Source: Aristolochia californica
Lineage: Eukaryota; Streptophyta; Magnoliopsida; Piperales; Aristolochiaceae
Assembly (NCBI GenBank): GCA_029961685.1
Contig: JARWKL010000003.1
Span: forward strand, 13,465,782-13,529,781
Direction: 5' to 3'
DNA length: 64,000 nucleotides
In this document: positions 1-9,939 of the stretch, one piece after another
Position numbering within the stretch: position 1 is the first letter of the stretch
Layout: the number at the start of each line of letters is the position of its first letter
Translations under genes and position numbers: made by a program
The notes under the pieces: model-generated
Seen by the model: the letters and a program-made list of their open reading frames with translations, nothing else
Database searches by the model: none
Told to the model about the DNA's origin: nothing

Positions 1-19
1 TTTCTAATGAAAGGCCTTT

Positions 20-402
20 TATTATGCACACAATAACATTATTATTTTAATTTTTTTTAATTTACTTTATTTATTTCAATTTTAGGCCACAGGGGTATTT
101 TTGGAATATTTTATTTATTGGGGTATTTTTGTAATATTTTATCTTAAACCCTAATAGGGTGAATCCTATTGAAGGGGTAAGAGTAATGAGAAAAGACAAA
201 CATTGATTTTAGGTTAATTTTAGGTTAAACAGGCTTGGAGCTCTCCTTGACAAGTTCTAGGGTTTTCAAGTTTCCCTTTGGTTTGATCTTCGTCTTCCTC
301 TCCATGTCTTCCTACGATTCCACATGGTATCCCTACAATAACCCGTGGTAGATCAAGGGGACCATAACAACGAATCCTTGTGTCAGATCCGGGACTGTAA
401 CA
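20..402 (+). repeat. 5' LTR of E1
   Basis: Matches the 3' LTR at 4274-4662 along its length. Its first bases are damaged: the family starts TGTAATGTTATG but here only TATTATG remains, directly after the CCTTT duplication. It ends GTAACA. The promoter-like segment has a weak TATA candidate in the A/T-rich stretch upstream of about 185, where the sister LTR has a clear CCTATTTAAG. Confidence 0.85.
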
Positions 403-404
403 AC

Positions 405-416
405 TGGTATCAGAGC
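405..416 (+). other. Primer-binding site of E1
   Basis: TGGTATCAGAGC, two bases after the LTR end, is the standard plant retrotransposon primer site complementary to the 3' end of initiator methionine tRNA. Confidence 0.85.
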
Positions 417-1347
417 AAGAATACAATGGGCTATTCATCTTCCCCAGAAGAATGGATTGTTTTGGACAAGGTACGCAATTCAATAGAAAAAGTATTGGAG
501 AAACTATGCAAAGAACCGGGAGAAATACGTGCAGGGTATCAATCTTCCATTGGAAGTTCTGCAAGGGAGCCACGCGATGCCGCATAGAAGGTCATACGAC
601 TACGCGTTGCCGCAAAGAAGGACATACGACCTAAATTCTCCGAGCACAAAAAATCCACAGAATGAGAGGCAAGAGATGCTCTCTCGAACGAACAGAAGAA
701 GTATGAAATTTGAGATTTCTCTGTCTTGGAAAAGCTCCTTGAACTTCCGAAATCCGACGGTTGGGACACCGATTTTTTGAAATCGGAAGGGTATTCAGTA
801 CACCCTTCATCGAAAAATCCAGAATGGGGTTCGGCATCAAATCTTTTGCCAATGGATGTCGTACGCCTTTCCGAACGGAAGACGCAAGAAAATCCAAACG
901 CAAACAGCGGGGAGGTGATACGAATCCGAACAGGGGAAATTTTGAAATCGTCAACACTACACGATTTGGGGGTGACCTCAATTTTGAAATTGGGTAAAGG
1001 GAAATCTCCGAGCAGGAACGTCACACTCAAAAATCCCGAGCAGGCCAATGGGTCCCAGAAATTCCGAACTCAAACCACTTCTGCTCAAGGCAAGCAAATC
1101 TTTCGGCGACTGTTTCGACCAGGATACAAGCGGCGAAGGCCCAAAGGGCGACTGTTCGCCACCGAAAACTGAGGAGGAGGCTCCGTCAGCGTCGTCGAAA
1201 ACAAGTCCGGTGGGATTTGACTTCCCTCCAGCACCTCTCCGTTACAATCTCTCTATTGGTAGTCCAGTGGGGCACCATCTTCAACGCAATTGGGGGTAAG
1301 CTTCGGAAACTCCCTCGATTTTTAGGTCAAACGAGTTTTTCAGGGCA
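417..1347 (+). other. E1 leader region, no intact coding sequence
   Basis: An ATG at 426 in the context ACAATGGG starts a reading frame that begins MGYSSSPEEW and stops at 587. The same start (MGYSISQERW) opens a 335-codon frame in E2, so this is probably the broken first part of a family-specific protein or a shared leader. The rest has several short overlapping frames rich in Arg, Ser and Lys with no recognisable domain. Patches with GGCGAC repeats resemble E2. Confidence 0.5.
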
Positions 1348-1533
1348 TTGATGTGGCTCGAAGGGGCTGACCAGCAGCAATGCTGCTCGAAAATTCGAGA
1401 TGAATGGTCTCTGTTTCGTGATGCAGAGAAACAATGCCCAATTGAGGGAATTTTGGATTGGGAGTATGCAGTTCAAGATGAAATTTTTCGAAGGATGCTA
1501 GGATCCATAAAAAAAAATTGTGGGGACCTCTGA
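1348..1533 (+). pseudogene. Unidentified coding-like segment (possible captured exon)
   Basis: An open frame of 61 codons with balanced composition (Trp, Cys, acidic residues) begins MMWLEGADQQQ and is read through to position 1533. It lies where the E1 leader ends and the captured gene pieces begin, and has no counterpart in E2. I do not recognise the protein. It could be another captured fragment or chance. Confidence 0.3.
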
Positions 1534-1608
1534 ATTTTTTTTTTCTGGTGGCTATGTTTTGCTATTGATGAGCACAATCGCTGTGCATGGGTTCGTTGCT
1601 CAATTGAC

Positions 1609-2390
1609 ATGGTGAGGTTGTTTAGTTTTTCTATTAACAAGACCCCCAACAGTGTGAATGTCTTGTATATGTTTGTGCTTAATGGGATGCTCCTGCATGA
1701 TGAGCACGTTAAATTTGAGAGGGCAGCATATGCTGCTCTAGCTGTTGAGGGGCTTAATTTTTTGGGTCCCATGTCTGTAGTCATGCGTGAAGGAGATGGG
1801 AATTCCAAATATTTTGGTTTTGGTGACTTTGAGAATGCAGAAGTATGCATTAGTTTTGTTTCTACTGCTAAGAATACATGCGTGGTTAATGAATACAACA
1901 GCAGTATGGCTGTTTCGGGTAATTTTTACAGCCGGAACAGTCCATTTAAAAAAGTTGTGTTAATTTTTTTGGATGAATTGTATGATGCTTGACCATTGTT
2001 TGTCATAATTTTTCAACCCGGTGTGCCTTTTGGTGATGAAGATTTGAAGAAACTATTTGGTGGGTGTGGAAACATTACATGCACTATACTAATGAGAAAA
2101 GGGGATGGGAAATCCAAATGTTTTGGATTTGTTACCTTTGAGAGTAGTGTTGTATGTAATGATAAGAATGCATGCGTGTTAAATGATTATGCTATTCGAG
2201 TTCAACCAAATGTTGGGTATGTGGAGAAAGAGGAATCAGTCTACTATTATAAGTGCCTTAGTTGAGACTGCAGAAATGAGGTGCAACTCAACCAACAATT
2301 TGAGGAATTTCAGTGGACTTAAAGCAGCAACAAGTGTGAACTGTGAATCCGAGATGTCCTTCTTGGGAAAGGAGAGCAATGCTGCACTTT
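1609..2390 (+). pseudogene. Captured poly(A)-binding-protein-like RRM fragments
   Basis: Two stretches carry the RNP1-like core of an RNA recognition motif: GDGNSKYFGFGDFENAE near 1793-1850 and GDGKSKCFGFVTFES near 2101-2144, each preceded by a beta-strand such as SVVMRE or CTILMRK. The wording (MRDGDGKSKCFGFVNFENA in the family) is typical of RRM3 of cytoplasmic poly(A)-binding proteins. GMLL(N/H)D near 1684 resembles the end of RRM2. The protein would bind mRNA poly(A) tails, but a stop at about 1990 and shifted frames make this copy non-functional. It is the first of three captured genes in E1. Confidence 0.65.
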
Positions 2391-2439
2391 AACATTCCAT
2401 TGTTGTAAAATCGGCAAAACAAAATTATACATTTGACTA

Positions 2440-2702
2440 TCATCTGCAGCCTCGAGCCTCAGGTTTCAAAGTGGCTATTCTAGGTACTGTCGGCGGAATT
2501 GGACAGCCCCTTGCTCTTCTGATCAAAATGTCACCTTTGGTTTCAACTCTCCATCTTTATGCTATTGCACATGTTAAAGGTGTTGCTTCTGATTCAGCCA
2601 CTGCAATACGCCATCTGAAGTCCTTCATTTTACTGGTCCTGCTGAATTAGCAAACTCATTGAAAGGAGTGGATGTTGTGGTCATCCCGTATGTGGGGAAT
2701 GC
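2440..2702 (+). pseudogene. Captured plastid-type NAD-malate dehydrogenase fragment
   Basis: [20 protein letters not shown] (from 2462) is the Rossmann glycine-rich NAD-binding motif of malate dehydrogenase. It is followed by [12 protein letters not shown] and VKGVASD, wording characteristic of the chloroplast NAD-dependent enzyme. After a one-base shift near 2600 the frame continues as SHCNTPSEV, then [10 protein letters not shown] and GVDVVVIP, and homology stops before the RKPGMTR catalytic loop. The enzyme interconverts malate and oxaloacetate. Only about 80 of ~400 residues are present, with a frameshift, so this is a dead fragment. No intron is visible in it. Confidence 0.8.
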
Positions 2703-2942
2703 CCAGGAGCATTCAGCAAGGGAGATGGAATTGGAGGGACGGTTTACTGACATGATATTCATATTCTGCTCAGATTTTGCGAATGCAGCAATTGCTTCTA
2801 ATGCAGACAAGTACCAGAAGCTTTCTGAACAACTTCAGCCTCAAATGGAACTAGATTTTAATATTGGATCCCCCGTCAGAGCCAATATTATCCCACATGC
2901 TTTCTGGAGTGGCTGTTCAGGTGACGAGTTTGATGATAAGAT
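2703..2942 (+). other. Unassigned segment between two captured genes
   Basis: An open frame continues here (residues such as MELEGRFTDMIFIF), but it matches neither malate dehydrogenase nor H+-pyrophosphatase in my knowledge. It may be from a fourth gene or a scrambled junction. Confidence 0.35.
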
Positions 2943-3980
2943 GATGCAGATGTTGGTGCTGATCTTGTTGGAAAAGTTGAGAGAAACATTCCTGAGGTTG
3001 ATCCAAGAAATCCTGCTGTGATTGCTGACATTGTTGGTGACAATGTTGGAGATATTGCTGGATTGGGCTCTGATCTTTTTGGCTCGTATGCTGAAGCTTC
3101 CTGTGCTGCCCTCGTTGTGGCATCAATCTTTTTTTTTTTTTGGTATTAACCCTGAATTGACTGCAATACTATATCCCCTCCACATTAGTTCTTTGGGTAT
3201 TATCGTTTGTTTGATCACTACCTTCTTTGCTACTGATTTCTTTGAAATCAAAGCAGTGAAAGACATTGAACCTTCTTTGAAGAAGCAGCTCATCATCATC
3301 TGTTGGTATTGCTATTGTTAGCTGAATTGGCTTGCCATGGTCCTTTACAATCTATAATTTTGGAGCACAAAAGGTTGTGAAGAACTGGGAGTTGTTCTTC
3401 TGTGTTGCTGTTGGTATGTGGGCTGGACTTGTCATTGGGCTTGTAACTGAATACTACACCAGTAATGCTTACAACCCTGTGCAAGATGTTGCTGATTCCT
3501 GTAGGACAGGAGCTATCACAAATGTGATCTTTGGGCTGGCTTTGGGATATAAGTCTGTCATTATTCCCATTTTTGCAATTGCAGTCAGTTTTAGTCTTGT
3601 TGCTATGTATGGTTTTGCAGTGGCTGCTCTTGGGATGCTGAGCACCATCGCCACTGGGTTGGCAATTGATGCATATGGACCCCTGAGTGACAATGCCGGA
3701 GGTATTGCCTAGATGGTGGGCATGAGCCACATGATACGTGAGAGAACCGCCGCCCTTGTTGCTGTTGGAAGCACTACTGCTGCTATTGGAAAGGGCTTTG
3801 AGATTGGTTCAGCCGCCCTGGTGTCTTTAGCTCTTTTTGGTGCTTTTGTGAGCCAGGCTGCAATTTCAACAGTGGCTGTTTTGACACCTAAAGTCTTCAT
3901 TGGGTTGATTGTGGGTGCAATGCTTCCATACTGGTTTTCAGCCATGACCTTGAAGAGTGTGGTTAGTGCTACTAAATCTT
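2943..3980 (+). pseudogene. Captured vacuolar H+-pyrophosphatase fragment (V-PPase)
   Basis: From 2943 the sequence reads [13 protein letters not shown], the pyrophosphate-binding signature of membrane H+-translocating pyrophosphatases. It continues with [47 protein letters not shown] and [21 protein letters not shown]. This covers roughly the middle third to half of a ~770-residue pump with many membrane spans that acidifies the plant vacuole. The reading frame shifts in a T-run near 3130 and again near 3320, and a TAG replaces a Glu codon at 3710. No introns are seen across about 1 kb, which suggests capture from an mRNA copy. It is a pseudogene. Confidence 0.9.
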
Positions 3981-4179
3981 CTCAATCCCAGGGGGCTGAT
4001 CATGATGTTGTGGCTGCCATGCGGGTAGAGTGTAGGCAGTGCCATCTGGGACTGAGGGTAGGCAAATATGCTGCTTGGCGTGATGTAGCGAGATTTGACA
4101 CGCATTCCTACATTTGACCATAAAAAAAAAGTTTCTAGAGGGAATGCTCCAGTTTTGGGCATCCGGAGGGTAGACATAG

Positions 4180-4273
4180 CTATCATAGATGCTAATTGGG
4201 AACAGGTGGAGACGTCGGCATACATGCTCTACTTCCGAGCTTGAGGACAAGCTCGTTCTTCTAGGGAGGGCGG
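4180..4273 (+). other. Residual gypsy polyprotein 3' end and polypurine tract of E1
   Basis: The frame GAG CTT GAG GAC AAG CTC (ELEDKL) from 4237 matches the last codons of gypsy polyproteins G3 and G4 in this window. It runs into the purine-rich GGGAGGGCGG next to the LTR start. E2 has the same tail at 33240-33339. Confidence 0.75.
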
Positions 4274-4662
4274 TGTAATGTTATGCACACAATAACATTA
4301 TTATTTTAATTTTTTTCTTTAATTTACTTTATTTATTTCAATTTTAGGCCACAAGGGTATTTTTGGAATATTTTATTTATAGGGCTATTTTTGTAATATT
4401 TTATCTTAAACCCTAACAGGGTGAACCCTATTTAAGGGGTAAGAGTAATGAGAAAAGACAAACATTGATTTTAGGTTAATTTTAGGTTAAACAGGCTTGG
4501 AGCTCTCCTTGACGAGTTCTAGGGTTTTCAAACTTCCCTTTGGCTTGATCTTCGTCTTCTTCTCCATGTCTTCTTACGATTCCACATGGTATCCCTACAA
4601 TAACCCATGGTAGATCCAGGATCGTAACAACGAATCCTTGTGTCAGATTCGGGACCGTAACA
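4274..4662 (+). repeat. 3' LTR of E1
   Basis: Begins TGTAATGTTATG and ends GACCGTAACA. Contains CCTATTTAAG (about 4428) as a TATA-type promoter element. The CCTTT duplication follows at 4663-4667. Confidence 0.88.
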
Positions 4663-4679
4663 CCTTTACCCTCTGTTTG

Positions 4680-4991
4680 TAGGCTCCCACTCTGGATTTG
4701 AAGCCTCTCCCCAGTCACCTCAAGTACATGTTCCTTGGAGATGGAGGAACGTTACCAGTGATCATCTTCAGTAAACTTAGTGCACTACAAGAAGAAAAGC
4801 ATGTGCAGGATGAACTTTTTTTATAGGAAACGTTCCCTGATGAGCAATTGCTCGTCGCGAGTGTGACATTACCTTGGTATGCAAATATTGTAAATTGTTT
4901 GGTTACTAATATGTTACCTCCCGGTTTGTCTAGGGCTCAAAGAGATAAAGTCAAGAGTGATGCCAAATACTATGTGTGGGATGACCTATAA
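4680..4991 (+). pseudogene. Athila-like gypsy pol fragment, internally deleted
   Basis: The first part reads LDLKPLPSHLKYMFLGD and LPVII, the stretch just before the reverse transcriptase core. After about 4810 it jumps to ETFPDEQLL, LPWYANIVN and LPPGLSRAQRD, which lies between RNase H and integrase in this group. The whole reverse transcriptase and RNase H core is therefore deleted. Stops occur near 4825 and 4989. A dead remnant. Confidence 0.75.
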
Positions 4992-6219
4992 TTACGGAAG
5001 CATTGAGTAAAGCCAATGACAATAAACAAAGGCACTGCTTGGGAGGCAACCTAAGGGCAGTTCGTTCCTTTTTCTTTTTCTTTTTTTCATTTATATTTTG
5101 GTTATTTTTTCCTTCTCTTTACATTTCTCCTTAGATTGGGGACAATGTAAGTTCTAAGTGTGGGGGAGGAGAATTAGGTTGTGTTTCAATTCCATTTTAA
5201 AAAAATCCGAAAAAAAAATCTTTGTTTTTGTGGTTTTTAATGATTTTTTGGTTATGTATGTCATGAGCAAGATTAAATTAGGCTCTTGAAAGATTCATAA
5301 CATTATTGAATAAGTAATCTTCCAACTGAAAATGAATTAGTCTAGTTATTTTCTTTGAGGATGGTAGTGACTAAATTTTGTAGACAAAAGCCAGTGAAAT
5401 TTTGAGCCTTTAGACTAACACATCCATATCAGTCTCACTATTTTCTTTCATGAGAGCTAATCTTCCATGGATTTGTTTCTCTAGAACTTGCCTTGATTTT
5501 CTTTGAGGTCACATTGACACATGCATGGATGAACATGATTAAGGCCCTCTTTGTTATAAGCTACATAAGCCAAATAGCCTACCTTGTAATTATATTTTTT
5601 TCCTTTTGTTGAATCCTTTTGAGCTTTATTGGTTTTTTTTTTTTTTTGTGAACCCACGTTACAAGCTTTAAACCTGAAAAAAAAAAACTTTTCCCAAGCC
5701 GTAGAGCTAGTGGAGCATTGTTCATCATTGTGGTTCATGTGGGCGTGCAAGAAATAAGTGTGGGGTGTATGGATTTGTGGTATGGCTATGACTGGTGAAA
5801 TGGAACACGTTTTCATCCTAAATTCATGAGTTCTATTGTTAGTAAGAAAAAAGTAAAGAGAAAAAGAAAATAAGAAAGGAAGTGATGAAGGGAATGACTT
5901 TTAAAGTAAAAAATTGTACATGTTCATAATTCCTCCTAAAATTCCAAGAAAAGGGTCTATTTATATGAGATAGATACAAATTGAAGAAGATGTTGAGTGG
6001 AGTAATTGGTTTACATGTCTAATATATTTGAACATGAGTTGATTCAGTTTTTCTCCACTAGTTTCGATGGCTTTTAAGCTACATTCCAAATATTTTCCAC
6101 CTTGATCCTAAACCCCGTTACAACCCTTGAAAATTCCTTATGATTTGTGTTATTCAAGTGATCTGAGTGGTTGAGAATGAGAAGATATACAAGCCTATGG
6201 TAGATCATTTTCAAATGGG
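4992..6219 (+). other. Non-coding 3' region of the Athila-like remnant
   Basis: A/T-rich with no credible coding frame. CTGCTTGGGAGGCAACC at about 5036 and the purine tract GTGTGGGGGAGGAG at about 5158 are sequence marks commonly seen after pol in Athila/Tat elements. I see no envelope-like frame. Confidence 0.5.
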
Positions 6220-6640
6220 CTTCGTTCACCCCCCCCCCTTCTCTCACGCGTCCCATTTTCCTTTTTTCCTCTCTCTCTCGTCCCCCTGCACCCCCGACGT
6301 CGTTGCTTCCTCTCTTCTCTTGGACTTTCTTCTCCGGCCTTTATCTCTGCTCCCTCTCGTATTCGGCCTCCATCTCTCGATCTTCTCTCGGACTCGCCCT
6401 CTCTCTCGCATCCCCTCTCTCATCTCCGTGCCTCCCTCTCTTCTCTCGGACTCGCTCTCCATTTTTCTCTCTCGCTTCTCTCTCTCTCTTATCCCTCTTG
6501 ACCTCCCTTTCTTCTCTCTCTTCTCCCTCTCTTCTCCCTTTCAGCCTCCCACTCCCTTCTCTCTCTGGCTATTCTCCTTTCCCCCAAAATACCTTTCGAT
6601 TTCGTTCAATTTCTCCATTTCGATTTTGAAGATGAAGATG
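6220..6640 (+). repeat. CT-rich repeat, inverted relative of 13300-13700
   Basis: A strongly pyrimidine-rich tract (CTCTCTC blocks, plus a C10 run at 6228-6237) that produces long spurious Ser/Leu/Pro-rich frames. Its end (AATACCTTTCGATTTCGTTC) closely matches the reverse complement of about 13240-13310, and the CT-rich body matches 13310-13700, so it is a dispersed repeat rather than a simple microsatellite. Confidence 0.6.
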
Positions 6641-6646
6641 AAGATG

Positions 6647-6765
6647 AACTTGTCCACACTAACACCCTATTTCAAAGATTTCGAACATCAACTTGTCCAC
6701 ACTAACACCCTATTTCAAAGATTTCGAACATCAACTTGTCCACACTAACACCCATTTCAAAGATG
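6647..6765 (+). repeat. 43-bp tandem repeat, 2.7 copies
   Basis: The unit starting AACTTGTCCACACTAACACC is repeated at 6647, 6690 and 6733. The first two copies are identical and the third loses one base and then diverges. A short AGATGA repeat flanks it on both sides. Confidence 0.85.
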
Positions 6766-7110
6766 AAGATCATGTAGATGCATGAGATGAAGATGAAGAT
6801 GAAGATCAAATTTCCAGTTTGTTGACTAACCCCCCCTATGGTAGATCATTTTCATTGGAATGAATTTGAGAGAAACACATGAGAGTCAAATGTTTATTTC
6901 TGTGAGAGTCTACTTATTTAGTTTACTCCATCTTTGAATGAAAATTCTTACTAAGTAATTGTAAGTTGTTTAAGAATTTTTGTTCATGATATTTTATGAG
7001 TTTTGAAGAGCTTGGTTGTTTTTTGTTGATGGCGTTACAACCTTGGCATTTTTGGGAAAGTGAATTTGAGTTTTGCCCGAGGACGAGCAAAAGCTAAGTG
7101 CAAGGGAATT
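6766..7110 (+). other. Non-coding stretch and polypurine tract before the Athila-like LTR
   Basis: A/T-rich with no coding frame. CCCGAGGACGAGCAAAAGC followed by AAGGGAA at 7076-7108 is a typical purine-rich plus-strand primer region immediately before the LTR start. Confidence 0.6.
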
Positions 7111-8344
7111 TGATGAGAATGCAAAATGTTATATTTTTATCCCTTAATGCTTAGGATTTTATAATTATTTGGTGCCTAAATATACTCATTATTCTTATAT
7201 TTTGATTTAGGATGCAAATGGAAGCGTTGAGTGCAAAATGAAGTTAATTGGGCGATTCTGGACAGTTTTGACATTGATGCGTAATCTGGGTATAACTCTC
7301 TCATCCGAGCTCTGATGGGTATGATTAAAGATGATATGGAATTAAAAGAAAACTTTCTACAAAATATGGGCTGCATCCAAGTCAAAATCGGGCTTGAAGT
7401 CGTGGCACGTGCACTGTGACCCAGATAGGATGCACTAAAAGAAAAACCCTAAACTGGGAAAAAGAAGGGGAATAAAAGGAGAAAATGATTTCGGTGCCCC
7501 ATACCTCATTTTCTCTTCTCAATATTTTCCTTTCTATTTTCTCTAGTTTTTTCCTTTATGTCTCTTTTAGACTTGGTCAAAGGAAACTAAAGCCTCGGTA
7601 TCAATACAACTGTGAGATCTAATTTGTTTTCATCGTTCAATTTATGTTTTGAGTATCCGATGTGCTTCTGTAATTTTATTTCATGATTGTCTCATTTAAT
7701 CACTAGGAGGCCTACTAGTTGATTACTCATTGCAATCTACTGCTAGGTTAGATGTCAAATCCGTAATTGTTTGATCTCTCTAACCTGTGAAGCAATCGAG
7801 ATTTGGTGATTCGCTGTGTCAGAAATTATTAGATCTTGAGAAGAACACTGGACTAAATTAAATGCAGCCGCTCATGCTTGTGTTGTTTAGCTTCATCAAT
7901 TTCTCTAAATCTTAAGGTTGCTGCTAAATTAAACCATTAGCGCTTGTCTTGGGTTGTTTAGTAGTTAGGGTTAATTGGATCACTTGTTTTCTAATTAACT
8001 ACCAAAGGAGAGATAGGAAGATCATTCCAACAATGAATATTTAAGTGTGAATTGATATATGCTTGCATCAATGATCATTTGTGAAATTCCGATGGTGGAT
8101 GTTGACTTAGACCAAGGTTTGTCTTTTGCTTGATTTACATTCTTTTAATTTGAATTGTTTCAAAGTTGTTTATCTTAAAAGTGTTTTCGTTATACTCAAC
8201 CCCCCCCCCCCACCATCCTTGTTCATGGAGCATAAAAGTAGACTAATCACTCTCCGTGGGATCGATCCTTACTCACACTACTACACATATTTTTAGGAGT
8301 ATAGGTTTTATTTTTGGTTGCCTAAGACAGCACAAACTCATCCA
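7111..8344 (+). repeat. 3' LTR of the Athila-like remnant
   Basis: Starts TGATGAG directly after the purine tract and ends near CTCATCCA (8337-8344), which mirrors the start. GTGGGATCGATCCTTACTC near 8257 matches the conserved end segment of Athila-type LTRs. The right boundary is estimated, since the partner LTR is not in the window. It contains a C10 run at about 8202. Confidence 0.6.
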
Positions 8345-8490
8345 CCATATTCATCCATGCAATATATTAACACAACAATCATATAAAATAAAAATATTAA
8401 CCATACTAATAAGTCTTGCAACGTCATAATTCAAACTTCATACCTAACACGTAACAATATTCCCAAAGAAGATAGTGTACTTAAAACATA

Positions 8491-9280
8491 TTACAAATAG
8501 TTTGTTGCACAATATTTAAGCCACTCGACCCGCTCTTCCACTGTCATCTCCGTAAACATGACCTTCTTACTTGGTGTGTCCAACCATACAAGAGCGTGAA
8601 ACTTCAAGTCTACCGACAGGTCTACGATTTCCATGAGGGCTTTGACCCAATCTCTTTTGATATCGCCCTCTTTAAGCTTGATGACATCCTTCAATGCCTG
8701 AGTGATTTTATTTCATTGCATCAATGAATCTACCAGTGTCATCACCGGACATTTCACTTCTCTTTCTACGAAGACTTGAAGATGACCGATTACTTCTTTG
8801 AGAAAGATCAGATGTCGACTCATTCCCGCTAAAGAATGGTGATGGAGTATCCTTAACTATATCCACATCCTCAGGCTCATCCATCGGGACATGTTCTGAC
8901 TCAGGGAGGAGTTCATCACCCTGATCTACAACAGTTACACTTCTTGTCCCTATGGTTATTGCGTTTTCCACCACCATAGCCAATATGTCGTACAGGGGGA
9001 AGCCTTCACGTCTATACTTTTTAGCATCTCTAAAACATCATTTAGACATCTTGGAACAGAGTTATAGTAATACTAAAAACATAAAAAATATTATATAATC
9101 ATGATTTACTGACCTTTATGTTGTCAAACCATAACGAATTACATGCAGTAACTCGTTGTGTGCTTGCATCCCAACTGAACCCACTAGTGTTGATACAGCT
9201 CGTTACCATTTGGTATGTTTTCTTCCATGATCTTGTTCGATTCTTGAGCTGCTCAACAGTTTTTTTATTGACTGCGTCTT
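8491..9280 (-). pseudogene. Myb/SANT-like domain gene, 3' part (disrupted)
   Basis: Read on the reverse strand from 9280 downward. LKNRTRSWKK, SGFSWDASTQRV and LWFDNIKVSK form the second half of a Myb/SANT-like DNA-binding domain (Myb_DNA-bind_3 type: SGFGWD and VW..Y/I are family marks). This is followed by KKYRREGFPLYDILAMV, a Ser/Arg-rich linker with EPEDVDIV acidic patches, and a C-terminal helix-rich part ending LKYCATNYL at 8491. Stops between 8694 and 8708 and near 9050 break the frame unless introns account for them. The N-terminal half lies at 12106-12240, beyond element A. Relatives include ORF1 of PIF/Harbinger transposons and host transcription-factor-like genes, and I cannot tell which this was. 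Confidence 0.65.
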
Positions 9281-9720
9281 TGTTAGAAGATAAGCTCAAG
9301 CCCACACAACCAAAGAAGGCCAACATATCTAAGATTATTATAAGATGGGCCACATGACCAAGGAAGGCCCACAATATGGGCACAAACCCATAAGAAGTAG
9401 GACCCACAACGATTACCATGAGCTGGCATCCTTATCACATCAGTTAGAAGATCAAGAAGGACTCACAAAAGTATCTTATCATATGGTCACGTCAAATAAG
9501 AGTTTAAGTTTGAGTTATGTTTGTCTTTATCTTTATTGAGTTATTTAATTATGTTAGGACTTATCTTTAAGTGTTAGATATTTGGTGTAATTGGGACAAG
9601 GGTAGTTTTATTGTAATTGGACTCTACTACCTTCCTCTATTATAAATAGAGGTTCATGTACTCTGATTACAACAAGTTATTGATGTCAATGAAGTATTTG
9701 ACTTTTACATAAATTCAACA
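9281..9720 (+). repeat. 5' LTR of element A
   Basis: 440 bp, TGTTAGAAG to TTCAACA. Near the start it carries two copies of a CCACANNACCAAGGAAGGCC-like motif (about 9302 and 9350). Its TATA box sits in a hairpin-like palindrome (CCTCTATT ATA AATAGAGG) at about 9634. Confidence 0.9.
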
Positions 9721-9732
9721 TGGTATCAGAGC
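9721..9732 (+). other. Primer-binding site of element A
   Basis: TGGTATCAGAGC directly abuts the 5' LTR and is complementary to the 3' end of initiator methionine tRNA. Confidence 0.88.
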
Positions 9733-9939
9733 AGGTTCTATGAGTTGACTTGGTCAACTCACGGAGGTAATGTGATCCTTTTCTCTAAACCTTAAACCCT
9801 AAGTCTAGGTTCGTAGTTATTTTTTCAGTCCCAATACCTGTAGTTTTCTTTGAGTTTTTTACCTTTATACGTAGATTTTTATATTGGAAAATATATATTG
9901 ACGAAAATATATTTGAGTCTAATTTCCAAAGAAAATGTA

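Larger units (their letters stand above)
20..4662 (+). mobile_element. E1: non-autonomous LTR retrotransposon with captured host gene pieces
   Basis: Two direct LTRs (20-402 and 4274-4662) bound a 3.9 kb internal region, with the 5-bp duplication CCTTT at 15-19 and 4663-4667. A primer-binding site (TGGTATCAGAGC) follows the 5' LTR. A short remnant reading ELEDKL, the usual end of a plant gypsy polyprotein, sits just before the 3' LTR. No gag, protease, reverse transcriptase or integrase is present. The space is filled by frame-broken pieces of a poly(A)-binding protein, a malate dehydrogenase and an H+-pyrophosphatase. The LTR, leader and tail match E2 at 31652-33773, so both belong to one non-autonomous gypsy family that must borrow proteins. 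It was inserted into an Athila-like remnant. Confidence 0.88.
4668..8344 (+). mobile_element. Athila-like Ty3/gypsy remnant (host of E1)
   Basis: A forward gypsy remnant: two joined pol pieces (4680-4991), a long A/T-rich non-coding stretch, a purine tract and a 3' LTR starting at 7111. The pol wording and the AAGTGTGGGGGAG-like tract (about 5155) are characteristic of the Athila/Tat group, whose elements carry long non-coding regions after pol. The 5' half lies outside the window, beyond E1. Confidence 0.7.

Noticed and set aside
539..1172. Overlapping frames of 148 and 169 codons on both strands in the E1 leader
   Set aside because: They overlap on opposite strands, have no family resemblance, and the region is leader-like; kept only as a leader feature.
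3469..3730. Reverse-strand frames opposite the H+-pyrophosphatase fragment
   Set aside because: Shadow frames of a clear forward-strand pseudogene.
6167..6748. A 193-codon Ser/Leu/Pro-rich open frame
   Set aside because: It arises from CT-rich low-complexity DNA and a tandem repeat; there is no domain, and overlapping frames look the same.
4992..7110. Possible envelope-like gene after pol of the Athila-like remnant
   Set aside because: Some Athila elements have one, but no frame here shows a signal peptide, membrane span or long open reading frame.
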